In this document: in pieces, positions 1-10,986 of the stretch
How positions within the stretch are numbered: the first letter of the stretch is position 1
Layout of the letters: each line of letters starts with the position of its first letter
NCBI GenBank assembly: GCA_013398015.1
Contig: VZRR01014165.1
Coordinates: 3,328,048 to 3,392,047, forward strand
Direction of reading: 5' to 3'
Source: Oreocharis arfaki
Lineage: Eukaryota; Chordata; Aves; Passeriformes; Paramythiidae
Length of the DNA: 64,000 nt
The notes under the pieces: model-generated
Told to the model about the DNA's origin: nothing
What the model saw: the letters and a program-made list of their open reading frames with translations, nothing else
Database searches by the model: none
Position numbers and translations under genes: made by a program

Positions 1-3000
1 GATAAGGAAAAAAAAATAAATACTTTTACAACACAGCTTTCAGGATCAAATTCTGACTTATCTGTAGAACATCTGTTTTATTATGCAACATATGACCTGG
101 GCAGATATCTGAAAGTAAATATTAATTCTTGTTTTCCATTCATTTATAGGCAGAACAGTGTCTTATCAGCTGTAAATGATAACACATTGTTGAAGTTCAA
201 ACAATTTGATTTTAAAACACTTCTATTATGTTTTCAAATATTCCTAATGCAGTTTCTTGCAACTGAGCTAACAGGCAACAGATTAGTCCCCTTCTGACTG
301 ATGAAAAAGATTTTGACTTTATATATTAAAATAAATATTTGTATTTATATATATGTATATATGGATGTATCTCCACAGCTTCAAAGCATAAGTGACCACA
401 AAGAAGATACTTTCCTTTCAATGAAGTTAAAAATTAACTTTCTTAACTACAAGAATAACTAATACTTCAATGGTACATGGTCTAAAGTACCCAGTAAAAT
501 ACAGTGTTACCAAGATGTAAAATTTTAGGCTACATTTTGACTCTTGAAAAACTCAATTTATTGTCACAATCAAGTGAGCTTCAATTTACCAACATTTTAA
601 TTATTAAATTTATCTGGTTCTCAGCAGGCCATGTAAATGTAACATTTCTGAGCTGAGAAATACACCTAGAAAAATTTCATTGGGAAAATGAAATTACCTT
701 GAGTGAAGGTAGCTCAGAAACAGCAACTCAGAAATCTCACAGTGGCAGAGAAGAACTCACAGCATTTTTTTCAGGTATTTCTGTTCTGTCTTTCGTTTTG
801 GCCAAGATGATGTGTCTTCAAACAGTGATTTGCAAAGAAATCCTTGAAAAGGAGTGTACAGTGACTTTTTCACAATGGCAATCCCACATGGCAAAATTTC
901 CCTTTCTCTGACATGATGCTTTTTGGGATCCTTTGTATCACAGTAATGTTTTATACAACCATGTGGTGGAAGAATGAGGCACTTCTACTTTGTCTTAGGT
1001 GATGGTTTCCTTGTCACTCCTTGTTTCCTTTTTTTTGTTCTTTTTTGAGAGAGAACTGAAAACAAAGTTTGGGAGAAGCTATTAATGCTCCTATTTTGCT
1101 GCAAAGGGCTCACCAAGACATGTAAGAACTTGGTACTTTCCAGTAAATATTTTGATGGAAAACGACAATAACACTATAATTAAAGTGTGCTCATGATTAA
1201 AGAGCATTTCTGCTGTAGACTGAACCTGAGGGGAAATTAAATAATTTCTGAGTATGTGGCAACACTGAGGAAATTGAGAACCAAAAGGACTTGAATGGCA
1301 CACAGCAGCAGTTACTCATGTGTGGAACATAAACAAGGCAAGCCAAATAGTCATACTGAGACTGACTTAAACCTTAAACACACGCTCAAGTTATTTCATA
1401 AGGAGATGAAGAGCACAGTTCAAGATATGTTGCAGCAGCACACAACAAACTGTGTAACAACTCCAGCAGAAATGGAGGAGAAAGCACATCATGAACATTT
1501 TCATTGTGGGAAAATACTCACTATGAAAATGATTTCCAGTTCAAGAATAAACTCTGTAAAACCAGAAATAAACTGGGCCATGCTTAAGAAATACAAAAGT
1601 TGATGAAAACTGACACTGAATCCACTTGGAATCCAGATGCTGTAGTATCTCCACAGTAGTTGAATTGGAGAGAGAAAATAAGTCACATTTGTTTAAAGTG
1701 GAAGGCACAAGATTTGAAATGTGTCTCAGTAAAGCATCTGGTTTTCCTCTAATTTCACAGCAGGCATATTAGAGACTACTTAAATAGATGAAGTTGCAGA
1801 AAATTTAATTACCACTAAACACTTATAAGGGGATTCATTTTCCCTGGAGCTACTACAGTTGTAGTAAGGATGGTATATGACATCTCTGGGCTTTAAAGAG
1901 GAAGTATAGGCAGCAACTGGTTGTAAACAAACAAGAGATGTGTATAGCATGTACAGTGTCTGCAGATTTAAGGAATTAAAAGATTTTTCCTATAATAGAA
2001 ATGATCTAAATTATTCGAAAAAAGCAGCTGATACCTTTTATGATGATAGCATAACCACAAACTGCGAGAGGGCAAAGGTGGTTTTTTTTTTACAAACTGG
2101 TCTGATACCTTTCCAGAAATACACTAAAAGGGAAAAATAACTAGAGCATTACAAGAGCTCTGCAATAATGTTTAGGTTTAGGGTTACACTGAGCAAACAG
2201 CTGAGTACTTGAGCACAGCTAGTTCTGACAGAGAAGGGTGCTCTTCCTGTCGGTGCTAACCTTCACGTTACCAACTTCCCAGTAAAGATCAGTATCACTT
2301 CCCTAGTTCCGAAGGTGTTTTTTCCTTGTTACTGCATTTTGGCAAGTTCATCTTAAATTCATCTGCAAATATGGGCCGAAGACAGAGAGACTGTGTGTTA
2401 TCTGATAGCAGGCAAGAGTTTATTCCAATCTCACAGTGTACTGCCTGCAGTAACTGTATAACTCTGGGCAGGGCATACGCAGGCAGATACCATGAGGTAC
2501 TGCTGGCACACAAGGTTATTTGAATGACAATCACAAAACTAGCAATGAGGGACACTCTGAAAACTCCCTCAGGGGCTTGGGTGCCATCATTAATCCTCAA
2601 GGAAAATTCTTTGATACTGCTCATACAAGCAATAGCTATGGGCCTAAGTCACAAGGCAAAAGCTGAAGAAAGAAACGCATAAAGAATAGAAAGTGCAGCA
2701 CAGTTACATCCTTTCCTGACAGGAGTCAATTACTGAGAGGGTGGTTGGCCATCTTCTAATTGAACAGATTGGCACTGGAAATTCTGGATTGTCCTGGTTC
2801 CATCTAAACTTTCTACAGAAGCTCTAGCCATGATCTGGCTGTGGCTGCTGGCCAGGCTGGCTTCTTACCATAGCTCAGCTGACTGGCTATCCAGCTCCCT
2901 GGCAACAGGCCGACTGCTCAGTTGGTTTCTTGGCTTCCCAGGCTTGTCAGCTGGCAGAGAAATAGATTGTTCCATTTTTGCCAGGAGGGCTGCAGAGCCA

Positions 3001-6000
3001 ACATGTTTTGTTCCAGCACTCGATGAAACAAAATATTGACAAGCTGGAATTTCCTGTAGAATAAAAATTTCACTTCCCAGCCAGCTCCAATTATTATTGT
3101 ATGGTCTTGCGTAACACAGTGACGGCGTTCATCGCATCCTCTAATAAACACAATGCTCAGAAAGGATGTGAATTCAGAGAGCTTTCCAAGGCTTTGGACA
3201 ATAATCTCATTGCATCTGCAACTGTCTCTATGGAGTACAATGCATCTTTTGATAAGGGTAGAGTGTGATGCTTTCCGTTCTGCATTAAACGGCCTCCTAG
3301 TCTGGCTCTGAGAACTCGTTTGCCAGCAGGACATAACTGGCCAGTTCAGTACAGAATCTGTTCAGTATGGAATCCTTTTTGCATACTGTTTTGGAAACTT
3401 ACATAAGTTACAGATCAAACTCCAGGGAAAGAGGAACCAGTAATAACTGCAGCATAATTACATATATGAAGATTATTAGGTTTGCACTGTTGAAAAAATG
3501 AGTTAAAATACCCATAAACATGCAAATAAAAATGACTCCTCAAACACGTCGCTGGAAACAACGGATTTGTGAAGCATTTGGTGAAGAGAAACCAAAAAAT
3601 GCTATCACATTATACCATAATGGCATAAACCCAACCCTGGTTGGAGGCAAACACCACGGTCCAGCCCAGGTTCATGACAAGATGACTCATAGAATTACCC
3701 ACTGAGACGGAGGGTTCCAGTTTTGGAGGTGGTAGGGGTGTCAGGAGTGTTTTTAAGGAGACATTGAATAGGCACTAAATAGCAAAGCAAGTCAATACCT
3801 GGGTGTGCACTTGCAGCAGAACAAGAGCACTTCAGCTGTGTATGTTCTCAGCTGTGTCCGTGCTGCCCTCAGTGCCACGCTGACACATTTATTATGTTGG
3901 TGAACTGGATCAGCAAAACGGAAGGAAAGCAGGTTGTTCTCTGGGCCTCTCAGTTCAGTCTCATTTATCGCTTGATTTCACAAATGCTCACGCTGGCACG
4001 GGCCAGAAGCAGCGCAGATGCAGGCACAGGGAGCTGGGCTGGAGAGCTGAAGGGTGTGTTAAACAGATAAGCTGTGACGCTGTACTCCCTCTTACTGATG
4101 GTTTCCTGCCTTCTCCATGAGGTCTCTCTCCTTCCCCTGCCCCTACTCCTGGCCACTCCTCGAGTTCTCCCTATTGGTTCCTGTATCCCAACACCGCCCA
4201 TGTACCACCCCTGTGCCCTGAAACCATTTGCCCATGTGCTCTCCGCGTAGGGGCAAGGGATGGAGGGAGACCCCATGGAGAGGGCAGGAAGTGATCAGGA
4301 AGAGGGGGTACAGTGCCACAATAAGCCACTAGAAGTCATTAGTGAAATTACTACATTAAGAGCTTTGAACTTTACATTTTTATTGGGGGAATGAGGGGAG
4401 GGGAAAGGGAAAGGGAGGGTGGAATATTTTCAAGCATGGCAGATCCTTCCCAGCTTCCTGCAAGGGATCAATGGAAAAGGCTTACACAGGTTTTAAGACA
4501 GGAAGAATATGCTGTGCCTCCTGTTAAAGGTGGGAATACATGGACTATAAATTACCCGTCTGCCCTTGAGAAGGCAATCCTTATTATTATAAGTGTAGCT
4601 TATAGGATATAATTTCAGGTCTTGCCCGAACCTAATAAAGCTTTAGTTATAGAGGGACATTTTCCAGAGGTAGTATCATCAAAAAAACCCCAACAAAACA
4701 ACACTGACACAATCATGCAACTGTGTAGGTTTCATGTACAGAGAAGAAAACGTGACTGGTAAGAAAATGGGCAAAGTAAGAGTCACATAAAGCCACAGAC
4801 TATTTATTCAACACCCTTCATAGAACTGTCATTCAATACCTGAGAGAGATGACATATAACTCAGTCTGAGACAGTCTTTGAACAAGTTGTTCCAAGCCAG
4901 TGATCCTGAAATATCAAACTTAATAGACAGGTGCAGACAGTGAGTCAGGATAGTACCAGGGATATGACAGTAGTTTTGACAAAAAGATTCTAAAGATGCC
5001 TATTTTTCATACCAAATGAGCAGGCAGAAAACATTAGAGGTGCATGGCCAGCTCTGCCTGATGCCGATTCCCTTCATGGGGCCTGATCCTGATCCCCACA
5101 TGTGGACTGATGTCCCAGCCTGGCCTAGACTCATCCTTGTCCCCACAGGCGCCTGATGCCCCAGGGCTGGGGCTGCCCTGAGCCTGCCCTCCTCCCTAGC
5201 TGGGGTCAGTAGGATGGGCTCTGAACCTGAAAAATATAAAATTAATGGGACAGAAAATACCAGAGCCCAGAAGCCAACATTGCATTTCTGCATAATTAAT
5301 AAATATTTTAAGAAGTGTTGGCTGACCAGACAAGTTTCCTGTGCTTTTACAAAGGCAGTATTTAATTAAATAAAAATAATTTTAAAAAAAAATTAAAAAT
5401 CACAATTTCAAAGCTACCCCCATTTTTATTATTATATAACAAAGAACTTTTTTTTGGTGACAAACAATGGCATGCCATGGGTTATGTTTCACAGTTTCCT
5501 GATGAGGGTGAACCTTGATTTTTCTCAAGGTTTTGGCACAGAGCCATAGGAACTCATTATTCTGAACAGTCTAAGGGGAATTCTAAAACAAAGGGAATAA
5601 AAGGCTTGAATTTATTTTTAAAGCATGCTTTCTCATGTTTACATTGCTTCCATAGCGATTTTGTTTTGGAAATTTTTTACTTACTGTTGATACATAAAAA
5701 CCAATGATATATTAAAAACAACAAAACTCTCTTACAGAATTTTTAGCTTTAATGAAAACTGAAAAGTGTATTTAATGATGGTGTTGGTCAAAAGGAGGTA
5801 TTTTGTTCTTAAACTGAAGATGAGCAAGCTGTTAAAATGTCTTTACTCAAACGACTGTATTTCCAAATCAGGCTGGTCTCAGTGGGCACTGAAATGATGA
5901 CTAACTTGAGTTAAATTTGATGCTGTCATTCATTTACTTTCTCTCCATCCCATAGGGACCTGCAGTCCCCGGGAATATGAAACATTTTATTTGTCCCACT

Positions 6001-6989
6001 TATGCCACACACTGTGACACAGTTTAGAACCAATCTTTTGTTTATTCTATCTGTGTAGTCTTTGCATGGCTGTGTAACACAGCTCAGTAGTTTTCATGGT
6101 AAATGAAAATGTAGTTCACCCACCCGTTCCAAAAACGAACACACACCCCCCGACTTCCGAAGTGTCTAAAATGATTGTAGAACCCAGAAACAGCCCTTCA
6201 TTAAAGACTAAACAGAAATAAAAGCCACAGCTTAAGTAAAAAGAGAAGGTAGGCAGAAGCACGAATTATCAAGAAAAGTAATGGAGATCCAGCAGCAAAA
6301 AAATCTCATATCCTTTTTATAGGTCTTAGGCAGTATCCAGAAGAAAAGTGCAGTTTATGAGGGGTCAGGGTAGTTTCCCTCTGTTTGTCATTCTCTCTAT
6401 AAAATCGGGCAGGTTAGCGTTTGAAACCACACAGGACTGAAAAACTACAAGGGGAGCATTTTTCTTTTTTTTTTCCTTCCCTAACCCCTTCCCTAGCATA
6501 TGAAGTTTGGGATTTTGTGTGAATGTAGCTTTGTGGCCTCTCTCTTTTCTGTGCTGCAGAAGCTGCTGCGGGCACACGCTGCCCCATCTCCACCTGTGGA
6601 GCTCCGGTTTTCTCGTTGCTCCCCGAGCTTCACTCTCACATGCCGGCTCTCAGGAAGACCTGTCCCGATTCCCGGAGTCCCTCCTTTGTGGGGAGACAGA
6701 GCTGTCAGCCCACACTGCTCAGACGATCCATCGTGTATTGCTCAACACAGCTCCCCGCTGTGTCGCTGCTGCCAGGTTAGTGCCTGGACGAGCTGCTGCT
6801 GGAAAGGAGATACGCTGGGAAGCTACACGGCATTACCTCTTCCATCCAAACGAAAAGAAATCCCAGGCCGCAACAGCGCCTACACTTACACACACCTCAC
6901 ACATCAGAACAACTCATGAGGAGATGAAGATCAATTGCGTATCTGCTGGGCTAAAAGCACACCTGATGCCCTGAGGAACCGGGCAGCAC
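1..6989. other. Upstream intergenic DNA, no gene recognised
   Basis: AT-rich sequence with only short open frames in all six frames. None shows a recognisable domain or convincing splice-site pairing. A TA-rich stretch lies near 322-363, and a moderately GC-rich patch with imperfect CCTGAT repeats lies at about 5040-5230. In mammals DGKH lies upstream of AKAP11 in the same orientation, so part of this could be its 3' UTR or flank. I see no coding exon or definite polyadenylation site that shows it, and that idea rests on remembered gene order only. Confidence 0.5.
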
Positions 6990-7025
6990 TGAATTTAAGG
7001 CGGCAGCGTGAAGGGGGGAGGGCGC

Positions 7026-7066
7026 GGGTCTGACAGGGTGGGTCTGACAGGGTCTCTCTGACTGGG
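7026..7066. repeat. Short direct repeats beside the assembly gap
   Basis: The unit GGGTCTGACAGGG occurs at 7026-7038 and again at 7040-7052. A degenerate third copy (CTCTGACTGGGTCT) follows. The array sits about 50 bases before the run of Ns, so a longer GC-rich tandem repeat may have helped cause the gap. Confidence 0.6.
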
Positions 7067-7112
7067 TCTCACGGTCTTGTCTGCGCCCCGTCTGACTAAA
7101 ACCAGGCTGCAG

Positions 7113-7451
7113 NNNNNNNNNNNNNNNNNNNNNNNNNNNNNNNNNNNNNNNNNNNNNNNNNNNNNNNNNNNNNNNNNNNNNNNNNNNNNNNNNNNNNNNN
7201 NNNNNNNNNNNNNNNNNNNNNNNNNNNNNNNNNNNNNNNNNNNNNNNNNNNNNNNNNNNNNNNNNNNNNNNNNNNNNNNNNNNNNNNNNNNNNNNNNNNN
7301 NNNNNNNNNNNNNNNNNNNNNNNNNNNNNNNNNNNNNNNNNNNNNNNNNNNNNNNNNNNNNNNNNNNNNNNNNNNNNNNNNNNNNNNNNNNNNNNNNNNN
7401 NNNNNNNNNNNNNNNNNNNNNNNNNNNNNNNNNNNNNNNNNNNNNNNNNNN
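7113..7451. other. Assembly gap (339 Ns)
   Basis: The run of Ns lies inside the CpG island directly upstream of the probable first exon. The core promoter and the 5' end of exon 1 may be missing from the sequence. Confidence 0.99.
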
Positions 7452-7559
7452 GGCGGCGGCGGGGCAGGTCGGGCGCTCCGGGGCCGCTGCACTGCGGGGG
7501 CCATGGCCGCGGGCGGCGGGCCCTGAGCGCTGAGGAGGCGGTGGTGGCCACAGCTACAG
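7452..7559 (+). other. AKAP11: AKAP11 exon 1, 5' UTR (5' end unknown)
   Basis: GC-rich sequence ending in CAG|GTACGG, a good donor site at 7559/7560. It is the only well-placed donor in the CpG island that could feed the acceptor before the start-codon exon. The left edge given is just the end of the gap, and the true start may lie inside the Ns. A short upstream frame lies within it. The exon is inferred from position and the donor site; no transcript evidence is available. Confidence 0.6.
7503..7526 (+). promoter_or_regulatory. Upstream ORF of seven codons in the 5' UTR
   Basis: An ATG in a strong context (GGGGGCCATGG) opens a seven-codon frame reading MAAGGGP, closed by TGA, all inside the predicted exon 1. 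If the transcript includes this region, scanning ribosomes would meet it before the AKAP11 start, and it could lower translation. The peptide itself has no recognisable function. Confidence 0.5.
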
Positions 7560-9215
7560 GTACGGAGCGCCCGCTCTTCTTCCCACTCCCTGCGGCCGCT
7601 CCCCCACGGGCCGCCCTGCTGGGGAGCTCGGGCGCAGGGCGGGGCGACGCCGCCGGCCTGTCACTTGGGGCTCGCTGCCACAGGTGGCCCGGGGGCTCCC
7701 GGCCAGGCGCGGAGCAGCGCATCCTCCGCTGCCCTTCACAAAGAAGGTTTTCCTAGGGCAGCGCAGCTCCCGCGGGCCCCACCGGTCATCTAGGGGTGGG
7801 GGCCGGGGGCGAGGCCGAGGCCGCGCTGTACCGCAGCGCGGGGGTGACACGAGGTGGGGAGGGGGGAGCGCAGCGCTTCGGCTCCGGGACCCGCGGGGCG
7901 TGCGGGGTTCGCGATCGCGGGTCCCTCCAGTGCCCCCGTGGGCCAGGGCTGTCTGTCTGCGGGCTCGGCTGGGGACTGACTGACCCGTGCTGGTGCTGTC
8001 GTAGTCGGTACACGGAGGCTCCGTTGAGTTTGCGTTCCCTCCTGCGTTGTTTGGGTTATGGTCGGTGCGCACGGGTTAAATAAGTTCAGCCTGTTCTCAA
8101 CATTTCGCTGTAAAAGTGTCTCCTCGCCCTCTCTCCCTCCCGCCGCACGTCCTCCTCCCAGTTCCTTTTCTCCCTCAAGGGAGGAGGAACGAGGAGCTTT
8201 CCTCCTTTGCTTTCTTGGCTCTTTTGAGGGGCTTTCTTTGGCTTTCTTATTACAGCTGAAGTACTTTTCTCCGGTTTTCAAAAAAAAAATCCAATATGCA
8301 AAAGGAAAAAAAAAAAGGGTGAACTGTAGATCCAAACTGTATTGAGAGATACAGCCTTCTCACTGAATCTCTGATATACTGCCAGCGTGAGATAGGGAGG
8401 AAAAAATCCCACTTACACTGTATCTGGAAAAGATCTGTGATACTGAAATAAATGGTAACACGGTGCTCAAAATTTATCCACATTACATTTGGTAAGAGTC
8501 TTACATTGCTTCGTGTTTGTAAGATTGTTTCAGAATCATACAGTTTGACTTTAATGAGAGATACCACCAATATTTAATTAATCCTTGAGAACTAAGCAAG
8601 GTATTCTCTGCTGAAATTTTCTATCGGGGGGGAATTAGTTTGCTCGAGAAAATGCTGCAGCTTAGAAAATAATAGTCCCACTTTACTTGGTGTAGTTCTG
8701 TTACATACAAACTACACAACAGAATGAAGTACAGAAGCTTAAAGTTAATTGCATAAGCCACAAAATCTAGACTAATGGATATCCCTAGTACATCAAGAAA
8801 CGTTTTTTTGCCAGGAAGTGCTTGAGAATCCAGGCACAGGACTGGGGGGAAGCTGTGGGTGATGACTTTCTAGTGATGATCTAGGAAAAGAAAATGAAGG
8901 ATTCTTTTAAAGTTGCTGCTTCTATGTGACAGAAATAAAATGTAAGAGAATTAAAACCAAACAAGCAAAAAAGGACCCAGCCTGTCGTTAATGCTCACCA
9001 TAAATGATGTATTTTGCTCATTTCTTTGTGTGGGTCTGGCTATGGTTAAGACAAATTTTGTTTGGATTTTTTCAAGACTGCTGAACTGATCAATGAAACT
9101 GATAAATCATTAGAAATGAGAAATAGAGAAGGATCCATTATGCTATTCTGCCTCCTTGTCAGTGTAGATTTGCTTAATTTGGTTTTCAATAGCAATTGTT
9201 TGGTAAGTTTATAAA

Positions 9216-10301
9216 TACACATGCAGGACAACCAGGGAATCAAGCGCAACCCGTATGGAATTATGAAAGGAAGGTTCTGCTTCACCTGTCTGATCTCCTT
9301 CTATGACAAAGTGACACGCTTAGTAGATGAGGGAAAGGCTGTGGATGGTGGCTATCTTGACTTCAGTAAAGCGTTTGATACCATCTCCCACAGCATCCTC
9401 CTAGAAGAACTGGCTTCTCACAGCTTGGATGGGAGTACTCTTCGGTGGATAAAAACCAGGCTGGATGGCTGAGCCCAGAGAGTGGTGGTGAGTGGAGCTA
9501 AACCATTCTGGAGGCCAGTCGCTAGTGGTGTCCCCAGAGGTCAGTTTTGGGGCAAGTCCTGTTTAACATCTTTATTGATGATCTGGACATGGGAATTGAG
9601 TACACCCTCAGTAAATTTGCTGATAACACCAAATTGGATGGGAGTGTTGATCTGATGAGAGTAGGAGGGCTCTACATGGAGACCTGGACAGGCTGGATCA
9701 ATGATCTGAGGCCACTGGTATGAGGTTCAGCAAGGCCAAGTGCTGGGTCTTGCACTTGTGTCACAACAACCCCACTCCATGCTGCAGGCTGGGGGAAGAG
9801 CGGCTGTAAAGCTGTTTGGCAGAAAGAGACTTGCGGGTTCTGGTTGACAGTGGCTGAACATGAGCCAGAGTGCGCCCAGGTGGCCAAGAAGGCCAGTGGC
9901 AGCCTGGCCTGTATGAGCAGTAGTGTGGCCAGCAGGACCAGGGCAAGGATTGTCCACCTGTACTTGGCACTGGTGAGGCCACACCTTGCGTCCTGTGTTC
10001 GGTTTTGGGCCCCTCACTTCCAGAAGGACTGGAGCACTTCTAGAGAAGCGTAACAAGGCTCATGAAAGGTGTAGAACACATCTTTTGAGGAGGAGCTCTC
10101 TGAGAGAGCTGAGGGTGTTTAGCCTGGAGAAGAGGAGGCTCGTGGGAGACCTCATTGCTCTCTGTAACCACCTGAAAGGAGGGTTTAGTGAGGGGGGAGC
10201 CGTTCTCTTTTGCCATGCTTGCTGTGAGAGGATCAGAGGAAATGGGTGGTTGGACTAGATAATCTTGTACGCCTCTTCCAACCTTGATGATTTTATGATT
10301 T
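9216..10301 (+). mobile_element. CR1 LINE, 5'-truncated, sense to AKAP11
   Basis: Starts inside the reverse-transcriptase region and runs to the CR1 3' end, where the CTTCCAACCTTGATGATTTTATGATT-type tail ends at about 10301. Pieces of the ORF2 protein are readable: a YLDFSKAFD block at about 9352-9378, then after a stop and frame changes KFADNTKLDG at about 9614-9643. The box usually read as FADD has N in place of the second aspartate. Several stops and frameshifts make it dead. CR1 is the dominant LINE of birds. Confidence 0.93.
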
Positions 10302-10986
10302 TGAAAGAGTGTTGTGTTCTTAAAGTATTTTTAAATTTCATGTTTGGAATGAATCATTCAAAGCTTGGTGTTTCATTATGCCTGGCTTTTTGAAATCATC
10401 ATCAGAGTTCGCTAGGCTGATTCAGGTCCTTGTGTTGAAGACAAAGAAAAAGTACTTTTTCTTTGAAAGAAGGATGTCTATTTTTGCTCTAGTACTACTA
10501 AAAAACCTCCTTTTTAGAACATAATACAGATATACTGTTGTCATCGCCTAGGATCTTTTATTTGAAATTTAATTTTAACATGGTCATATTACATGTATTT
10601 TAAATTTATTGCCTGTACAGTTCAAATTTCTCATAACCTGTATGTGTTTAACATAGGTGCACACATGTCCACATATGTCCTATAGCAATTAAAGAGATTT
10701 ACTCAGCACACTTACAGAAAAAGGATAAAGTTTCGTCTTTTCTGCCAGCTAAGGTTTGTCAATACACACTGACTTGAAGTAAATTTAGGCATGGGATAGA
10801 GTTACACAAAGACATTGAATTCATGGCCAGTTTTCTGTTGGATTCTCTTAAGCTGATTATTTAATTTTGCTCCTTACATATATTCAAACAAGGATACATG
10901 TATATGGAGAAGCTAGCTAAGTGCTTATTACATGCTCTGATGAGAAGACTGTTCCTTAGTAAATCACTGAGAAAATGGGTTTATGA

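Larger units (their letters stand above)
6990..8060 (+). promoter_or_regulatory. AKAP11: CpG-island promoter of AKAP11
   Basis: G+C and CpG density rise sharply here compared with the AT-rich flanks. There are several GC-box-like GGGCGGGG/GGGGCGG sequences, for example near 7630-7646, and no clear TATA box. The island surrounds the probable first exon and contains an unsequenced gap. This is the usual architecture of a broadly expressed vertebrate gene. The transcription start is not visible; it probably lies in or just after the gap. Confidence 0.8.

Noticed and set aside
2918..3334. Minus-strand open frame of 138 codons
   Set aside because: No recognisable domain, no promoter or splice context, and length within chance for this much sequence.
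6500..6974. Two overlapping plus-strand frames of 139 and 155 codons upstream of the CpG island
   Set aside because: They overlap in different frames, look like low-complexity translation of GC-rich DNA, and have no family resemblance. An unannotated upstream exon cannot be excluded but is not supported.
1..6989. 3' end of DGKH
   Set aside because: Expected from mammalian gene order, but no exon, stop or definite polyadenylation site could be tied to it.
7541..8345. Several long frames on both strands across the CpG island
   Set aside because: Stop codons are rare in GC-rich sequence. The products are Arg/Pro/Ala-rich with no conserved features.
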